Source: Aureibaculum flavum
GTDB taxonomy: Bacteria; Bacteroidota; Bacteroidia; Flavobacteriales; Flavobacteriaceae
DNA length: 64,000 bases
Direction of reading: 5' to 3'
NCBI RefSeq assembly: GCF_016406085.1
Contig: NZ_JAEHFJ010000003.1
Coordinates: 374,288-438,287 of the forward strand
This document shows, piece by piece, positions 59,040 through 64,000 of this stretch. How positions within the stretch are numbered: the stretch's first letter is position 1; each line of letters begins with the position of its first letter. The translations under genes and the position numbers were made by a program. The notes below the pieces were generated by a model. That model saw only the letters and a list, made by a program, of their open reading frames with translations, had not been told where the DNA came from and searched no databases.

Positions 59040-61487
59040 ATGAAGCGTTTTTTATTACTTATTTTAATCTTTTCTTATGTTACTTCAAATGCACAAACAA
59101 TTACTGTTTTAGATGAAGAAAGCAGATTCCCAATTTCTAATGTGGCCATTTTTAATGAAAATAAAACAAAACATGTAGTTTCAGATAAGGATGGACAGGC
59201 CGATCTTTCTGTTTTTGAATTTAATGATATTTTATCTTTCACTCATTTTTCGTACATAGAATATGAAGTTTTAAAGCGGCAAATTACTACTGATATAATT
59301 ATTTTGAAAAGTACTGAACATACTTTAGATGAGGTTTTTTTATCCTCATCAAAAAGTAAGGAATCACGTAATCGAATTGCGGAACAAATAGATGTTTTTT
59401 CAATAAAAGATATTCAACGTATTTCTCCACAGACTTCGGCAGATTTGTTAGCGGAAATGCCTGGTATAAAAGTTCAAAAATCACAGTTCGGTGGTGGAAG
59501 TCCTGTATTACGAGGTATGGAATCAAATAGAGTGTTATTGGTGGTTGATGGTGTTCGTATGAACAATGCCATTTATAGAAAAGGACATTTACAAAATTCT
59601 ATTACGGTATCACCAACAATGTTAGACAGAACTGAAGTCATATTTGGTCCTTCGTCCGTTATTTATGGGTCTGATGCTTTAGGAGGTGTAATTCATTATT
59701 ATACTAGAAAACCAACGTTAAGCAATAAGCCTAATATAAATGGAGCTGGTTTGATGAGGTATAGTACGGTAAACAATGAATTTTCTGTACAGGCGGGAGT
59801 AGAACTCTCTTTTAAAAAATTAGCGAGTTACACGAGTATTTCTCACAGTAAGTTTGGTGATTTAATGATGGGTAAAAGTAGAAATCACGGTTTTGATGAT
59901 TGGGGCAAAGTAACTGAATACTCCAACAATACTAATGATTATTATAGTGAAACACCAATAGCTAACTCTAATCCCAATTTGCAAAAGAATACAGGATTTG
60001 ATCAAACTGATTTTTTACAAAAATTACTTATTCCACTTACTGATAAATCAAGTTTGAGTTTAAATTTACAATACAGTACTACTTCTGATATTCCGCGTTT
60101 TGATCGATTAACAGAAAGAAGAGATGGCGAGTTGCGATATGCAGAGTGGTATTATGGGCCGCAAAGTAGATTTATGGTATCAACTCAATTGGAGCTCAAC
60201 CCAGAAAAAAAATGGATGAACCATGGTTTGATAACATTGGCTTATCAAGATATAGAAGAATCTCGTATCGACAGAAAGTTTAACAGTCTAGATAGGTCTT
60301 ATAAAACAGAAAATGTAGACATTTTTAGCTTAAATGCAGACTTTTCTGTACCCTTAACAAAAACAAAAGATCGTATTTTATCTTATGGTGGTGAACTTAC
60401 GCATAACGATGTAGGCTCTAAGCCTGAAGGAAAAACGTTGGCTGTTAGTGGGAATACAATTACAGGTTATTCAGGTGCTTTTGCAGTACAATCTAGGTAT
60501 GCGGATGGCGGAAGTACGTATTCTACAGCTGCTACCTATGTAAATTATCGTCAAGATATTAGTAAGACCTCAACGTTAAATTCAGGAATTCGTTTTACCT
60601 ATACAAATTTAGCGGCTACTTGGATAGATGAAACTTTCTTCACATTACCAGATAATGATATCACTATCGATAATTCAGCGGTTACAGCTACATTTGGGTA
60701 CGTCTTTAAACCAGTTACTGATTGGCAATTCAATGGTGTATTATCTTCAGGATTTCGTTCACCAAATTTAGACGATACTGGTAAAGTACGCGAAAAGTCG
60801 GGTGATGTAACCGTACCAAATATTAATTTAAAACCAGAATTTGCCTATAATGCGGAACTGGGTATTTTAAAATATTTTAATAATAAAAAATTCTATGTTG
60901 GTGGTACAGTATATTACACGTTGTTAGATAATTATATTACACGTGAAGGCTTTGTTTTAAACGGAAACACAACGATGATTTATGAAGGAGAAGAAGCGAA
61001 TATTGTAGCCAATGTAAATAAAGACCAAGCCTATATTTATGGGGGAACTTTTGATATAAAAGGCACATTTTCTGAGTATTTTAGCACACGAGCTTCAATA
61101 ACGTATACCAAAGGAAAAGCGTATGATACTGAAGAACCCTTATCTTCAATTCCTCCACTTTTTGGTATGATAGAATTAAGCCATGAAAAAGGCAGGTTTA
61201 GCAGTAGTATTGATTTCAAGTTTAATGGTAGAAAAAGACCAGAAGACTATAATATTACGGAAGATATTGACCGTTATGATGAAACACCTTATTTAGCGGA
61301 AACAGATTCTTATTATGGTACACCAGCTTGGACAACCTTAAATATGAATTCAAAATACAAGCTCACAAAAAATCTTGATTTTATGGTTGCCGTTGACAAT
61401 ATTTTTGACATCCATTACAAAGAATTCGCCTCGGGTATTAGTGCACCAGGCCGTAATTTTTCTTTTACGTTGTTAGGTAATTTTTAG
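59040..61487 (+). CDS. TonB-dependent receptor (heme/hemoglobin-type)
   Basis: With ATG 59040 as start this is 815 residues; a longer frame begins at a TTG without signal character. There is a signal peptide (about 1-18, ending SNAQ) and a carboxypeptidase-like N-terminal domain (about 20-95). The plug (about 115-225) contains PQTSADLLAEMPGIKVQKS, GSPVLRGMESNRVLLVVDGV and FGPSSVIYGSDALGGVIHY. A 22-strand barrel ends in RNFSFTLLGNF with terminal Phe. The plug resembles hemoglobin/heme receptors (HmuR type). It would import a siderophore or heme with TonB energy. No ABC importer genes are near. Confidence 0.9.
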   Translation: MKRFLLLILIFSYVTSNAQTITVLDEESRFPISNVAIFNENKTKHVVSDKDGQADLSVFEFNDILSFTHFSYIEYEVLKRQITTDIIILKSTEHTLDEVFLSSSKSKESRNRIAEQIDVFSIKDIQRISPQTSADLLAEMPGIKVQKSQFGGGSPVLRGMESNRVLLVVDGVRMNNAIYRKGHLQNSITVSPTMLDRTEVIFGPSSVIYGSDALGGVIHYYTRKPTLSNKPNINGAGLMRYSTVNNEFSVQAGVELSFKKLASYTSISHSKFGDLMMGKSRNHGFDDWGKVTEYSNNTNDYYSETPIANSNPNLQKNTGFDQTDFLQKLLIPLTDKSSLSLNLQYSTTSDIPRFDRLTERRDGELRYAEWYYGPQSRFMVSTQLELNPEKKWMNHGLITLAYQDIEESRIDRKFNSLDRSYKTENVDIFSLNADFSVPLTKTKDRILSYGGELTHNDVGSKPEGKTLAVSGNTITGYSGAFAVQSRYADGGSTYSTAATYVNYRQDISKTSTLNSGIRFTYTNLAATWIDETFFTLPDNDITIDNSAVTATFGYVFKPVTDWQFNGVLSSGFRSPNLDDTGKVREKSGDVTVPNINLKPEFAYNAELGILKYFNNKKFYVGGTVYYTLLDNYITREGFVLNGNTTMIYEGEEANIVANVNKDQAYIYGGTFDIKGTFSEYFSTRASITYTKGKAYDTEEPLSSIPPLFGMIELSHEKGRFSSSIDFKFNGRKRPEDYNITEDIDRYDETPYLAETDSYYGTPAWTTLNMNSKYKLTKNLDFMVAVDNIFDIHYKEFASGISAPGRNFSFTLLGNF

Positions 61488-61532
61488 GTTATTATATATG
61501 TGAAGTCTCGTTTTTACTAAAAAATAATTAAC

Positions 61533-61540
61533 TATATTTG
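61533..61540 (+). promoter_or_regulatory. -7 promoter box of the receiver gene (TATATTTG)
   Basis: A TAnnTTTG match lies 71 bases upstream of the ATG at 61612. A CTTAACA/TGTTAAG inverted pair lies in the leader between them. Confidence 0.5.
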
Positions 61541-61611
61541 TAACAGTCGCTTAACATATTTTACAATACCAATCGCTTATATTCTTTCTTATTTGTTAAG
61601 TTGCCTTTTAG

Positions 61612-62133
61612 ATGACTATGAAAAATGATTTAACAGATAATCCTCCTGAAAATTGCAATACTATATTAATAGTTGAAGACAATCAATTGTTATCAGATGC
61701 AATTGAAATGATGATAAAATTATTGCCTGTAAAAGATTCATTACCAACGATTCATATTCAAAAAGCTATGGACTATGAGAATGCGGTGGTAAAAATTTTA
61801 GAAATTCCAAATCACGGAGACTTAAATACTGTGATTTTAGACATTAATCTCGGAAAGCAAAAAAAAAGAGAACGGAAATCGGGTCGAGAGTTGGGTGTTT
61901 TAATAAGAAAGCATGCTCCAAAAACCAAAATCATTGTTTTTACATCTCATAGCGATGAACTTGAAATAAATTCAATTTTAAAAAATATTAATCCTGAAGG
62001 ATTTTTAATAAAAGATGGTCGTACTGATCATAATTTGTTCCAAGAAGTAATATTAAAAGTGATTAATGGAGAAACTTATTATTGTGATACAGTTTTAAAT
62101 GTAATGAGCAATATAAAAATCCGAAATAAGTAA
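61612..62133 (+). CDS. Receiver-only response regulator
   Basis: This 173-residue protein has a receiver domain with the acidic pair in VEDNQ (about 22-23), phospho-acceptor Asp77 in VILDINLG, Thr/Ser in FTSHS and Lys in LIKDGR. The sequence continues as in NarL-type regulators (VINGETYYCDTVLNVM) but stops where the LuxR-type DNA-binding helix-turn-helix would begin. It therefore either acts by protein contact or is a truncated NarL-type protein. No histidine kinase gene is adjacent. A second ATG at 61618 is also possible. Confidence 0.88.
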   Translation: MTMKNDLTDNPPENCNTILIVEDNQLLSDAIEMMIKLLPVKDSLPTIHIQKAMDYENAVVKILEIPNHGDLNTVILDINLGKQKKRERKSGRELGVLIRKHAPKTKIIVFTSHSDELEINSILKNINPEGFLIKDGRTDHNLFQEVILKVINGETYYCDTVLNVMSNIKIRNK

Positions 62134-62171
62134 TTTATTTCAACTTGTTGGAGAATTAAAAAAGAGTAATA

Positions 62172-63524
62172 ATGTATAGATTTTTAACCCTTTTAGGATG
62201 TTTTTGTGTGTTATTTTCATGTAAAATGAGTAAAACTAACGTAAATGATATTTCAATTGAATTAACTAAAACTGATAATGACTCTATAGCTTTTGATAAT
62301 TTTTATTCAATAAAAATGGTATCTTCATTATATAATTTTAATCCAAAATTTTACCAATCTCAATTTGAATATAAAAATATACCTAATGTAGATTCACTAT
62401 TGATTTCAACGTTAGTTCAAGACTATAATAAATTTAAGTATGACTTATATAAGTTAGGTTTCCTTGATAGCTTGTCTCCCAGAATAGATAGCTTAATTGA
62501 AAAGAAGAAACCAGCTTTGAACGTTCAAGCTATTGTAACCTATTTTTCTAACGGTAAACAGACTGTTATTTTTGATGAAAATAATAATAAAGATTTTTCA
62601 GATGACCAGGTTTTAACTTTTAATGAAAATTATTATTTAGAGTATAAAGATCAGAGAATCGATACTAATTTACCTGTTCAAAATCTTAATCTAAGATTAG
62701 AAATAAACGACAGTATTATTTTTCAAAAACGAAAAGTTATTATTTACCCTAGTGCATATTCTTACTATACGGGTTCTTTAAGCAATGATGAGGTAATAAA
62801 TAAATCTAGAATTCATTTTAAATTTAAAGATTATTGGAAAGGTAAGTTTAGTTACCAAGACAAAAAATATGATTTAGCCATACAAGGTTTTCATCCTCGT
62901 TATTTAACGTTTCTTATAAAACCAGATTCATTTTCTTTTAGCAAAACGTCTTCAGAGTATAATGCGAATTTCACTTACAAATTAAAAGATACTATACAGC
63001 TGAATAATGATTACTTTGTTTTAGATACTATAAAACAAGATATGTTCGCTTTAAAATTAAAAAAACTTGATTCTTTAAAGGAATTTTTCAGTGATAAAAT
63101 GGGTTATAAACTCAAAGACTATCAGTTGTTAGATTTGAATACTATTCCATTTTCAGTTGATAGTGCTTTAAAAGAAAAAGATTATGTTCTATTAGATTTC
63201 TGGGGAACATGGTGTTTGCCTTGTAAAGCGTTAACTCCGCAATTGAAAAGCCTTTTTGATACGTTTGAAAATTTAAATATAGTAGGCATTGCTACGGATA
63301 GAGATATAGCCTCTGTTAAGGATTATGTAAAGAAAAACGATATTAGCTGGAAGAATACATTCAACGATGCCTCACCTAAGGGAATTAAAAGAGATTTAAG
63401 AATCTCAGCATATCCAACGTTTATATTAATTGATAATAACCGCAATATAGTATATCGGGGTGTTGGTAAGTTAGCCTTAAATGAAATAGAAGAGATAATT
63501 AACAAAAAAACCCGAAATAAGTAA
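62172..63524 (+). CDS. Thioredoxin-like lipoprotein (TlpA family)
   Basis: This 450-residue protein has a lipoprotein signal with lipobox LFSC (Cys17). A long N-terminal region of unknown fold (about 25-320) precedes a TlpA-type thioredoxin domain (about 325-450). The active site is WGTWCLPCK (Cys348, Cys351), and the cis-Pro is in ISAYPTFILID. It would act in the periplasm as a thiol-disulfide reductase, perhaps in cytochrome c or protein folding pathways. The gene follows the receiver gene by 38 bases and may share its transcript. Confidence 0.9.
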   Translation: MYRFLTLLGCFCVLFSCKMSKTNVNDISIELTKTDNDSIAFDNFYSIKMVSSLYNFNPKFYQSQFEYKNIPNVDSLLISTLVQDYNKFKYDLYKLGFLDSLSPRIDSLIEKKKPALNVQAIVTYFSNGKQTVIFDENNNKDFSDDQVLTFNENYYLEYKDQRIDTNLPVQNLNLRLEINDSIIFQKRKVIIYPSAYSYYTGSLSNDEVINKSRIHFKFKDYWKGKFSYQDKKYDLAIQGFHPRYLTFLIKPDSFSFSKTSSEYNANFTYKLKDTIQLNNDYFVLDTIKQDMFALKLKKLDSLKEFFSDKMGYKLKDYQLLDLNTIPFSVDSALKEKDYVLLDFWGTWCLPCKALTPQLKSLFDTFENLNIVGIATDRDIASVKDYVKKNDISWKNTFNDASPKGIKRDLRISAYPTFILIDNNRNIVYRGVGKLALNEIEEIINKKTRNK

Positions 63525-63593
63525 CATTTAGCAAAAGGGAGTAAGCTAAACGGTACTCATTAAGGGTTCATTAGTATCTTCTGTTAAGTTCTT

Positions 63594-64000
63594 TTAAAAA
63601 TCGAATTTATAGGTCAATCCACCAAAAACTTGTAAACCTTGCACATAGTAATTCGTATATTTTTGATAATCGCTACTTAATAAATTATTTACCTTAGCAA
63701 ACGCAGTAAGTTTTTCATTAAATTTATAACCTCCATTAAGGTTTAAATCTACATAATCACCTACGGTAACTCTAGTTGCTGGGTTAATTGGTGTTGAGAT
63801 TTCATCTTTGCGACTACCCACATAAAATATGTTAGCACCAGCAAACCAATTATCATTATTATAATCAGCAAAGGCACTTATTTTTAACGCAGGTAAGTTC
63901 CATGCTTTATCTTCGGTTTTAGTGTCGTATTGATTGAATTCTGCATTACCACCTAATTTTAACTGTTTTGATACATCTATAGTGACTTCTGCAAAACCAC
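63594..64000 (-). CDS. TonB-dependent receptor, C-terminal part (cut by window edge)
   Basis: The frame is open from the right edge to a stop at 63594. The 135 residues visible are successive outer-membrane beta-strands (VTIDVSKQLKLGGNAEF, LKISAFADYNNDNWFAGANIFY, YVDLNLNGGYKFNEKLTAFAKVNNLLSSDY) ending with a terminal GGLTYKFDF strand that finishes in Phe. That is the C-terminal signature of a TonB-dependent receptor barrel; KVNNLLSSDYQKY resembles the BtuB-like group. It is convergent with the thioredoxin-like gene. The ligand cannot be told from this part. Confidence 0.85.
   Translation of the reverse strand, partial: GFAEVTIDVSKQLKLGGNAEFNQYDTKTEDKAWNLPALKISAFADYNNDNWFAGANIFYVGSRKDEISTPINPATRVTVGDYVDLNLNGGYKFNEKLTAFAKVNNLLSSDYQKYTNYYVQGLQVFGGLTYKFDF

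Noticed and set aside
59299-59526. Minus-strand frames inside large plus-strand genes (this and many similar ones)
   Set aside because: Antisense shadows of clear protein families with no promoter or signal features.
60937-60952. CACGTGAA in the TonB receptor gene at about 60.94 kb
   Set aside because: Only the core matches; four of the outer parS positions differ.
1-64000. CRISPR arrays, insertion sequences, prophage, tRNA and rRNA genes
   Set aside because: I looked on both strands and found no regularly spaced repeats, no transposase or integrase, and no cloverleaf or rRNA-like segment that I could support.

Overview
The window is AT-rich bacterial chromosome from the Bacteroidota, almost certainly a marine-type member of the Flavobacteriaceae. 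Several things point there. Promoters carry the TAnnTTTG -7 box of that phylum. There are many short-leader lipoproteins, DUF4296, DUF4271 and DUF4175 family proteins, type IX secretion (T9SS) sorting domains and a PorZ-like protein, and gene blocks that I recall as conserved in Flavobacteriaceae (GT2-pyrC-DUF4296; DUF4175-ybeY-mnmG-methyltransferase-OmpH). I see no rRNA, tRNA, insertion sequence, prophage or CRISPR array.

Layout. 1-4.7 kb: an ECF sigma factor with a membrane partner that runs off the left edge, a small lipoprotein, a lipoprotein serpin, an orphan LuxE-like adenylating enzyme and a TetR regulator. 4.7-10.6 kb: a five-gene efflux operon on the minus strand (TetR, TolC, HlyD, two ABC-2 permeases) with no ATPase gene, ending next to a 111-bp tandem duplication. 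10.8-12.7 kb: an alpha/beta hydrolase and an isolated lipoprotein flanked by inverted repeats that looks like a gene cassette. 12.8-22.3 kb: housekeeping genes (tyrS, an epimerase, DUF4296, dihydroorotase, polyprenyl-phosphate glycosyltransferase, DUF4271, hemD, recA, nudK, a GNAT enzyme, rpiB). 22.3-31.4 kb: a 685-bp AT-rich gap, a T9SS-exported NHL protein, rnr, a cytochrome c lipoprotein, tatA, an SPFH protein, a small membrane protein, a thioesterase and gltX. 31.5-41.5 kb: a hypothetical envelope protein, an S41 protease, DUF4175, ybeY, mnmG, an unknown membrane protein, a methyltransferase and an OmpH-like lipoprotein. 41.6-64 kb: an OmpA-family giant, DoxX, alpha-2-macroglobulin, pbpC, a LytTR/LytS-type two-component pair, a PorZ-like protein, recO, a heme-type TonB receptor, a receiver-only response regulator, a thioredoxin-like lipoprotein and the C-terminus of a second TonB receptor.

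The most striking feature is a cluster of four parS (ParB-binding) sites between 37.27 and 39.95 kb around mnmG. One is a perfect 16-bp match to the classical consensus and the other three differ at one or two outer bases. In two of them the GTG inside the central CACGTG appears to be the start codon of a gene, and a fourth site lies inside the methyltransferase reading frame. This marks the region as the likely chromosomal centromere, which in most bacteria lies near the replication origin; parA and parB are not in the window.

Several gene starts have been set downstream of the longest possible frame (gltX, porZ, the TonB receptor at 59 kb, hemD, one permease), because the longer frames begin with TTG, overlap a promoter -7 box, or lack a ribosome binding site.
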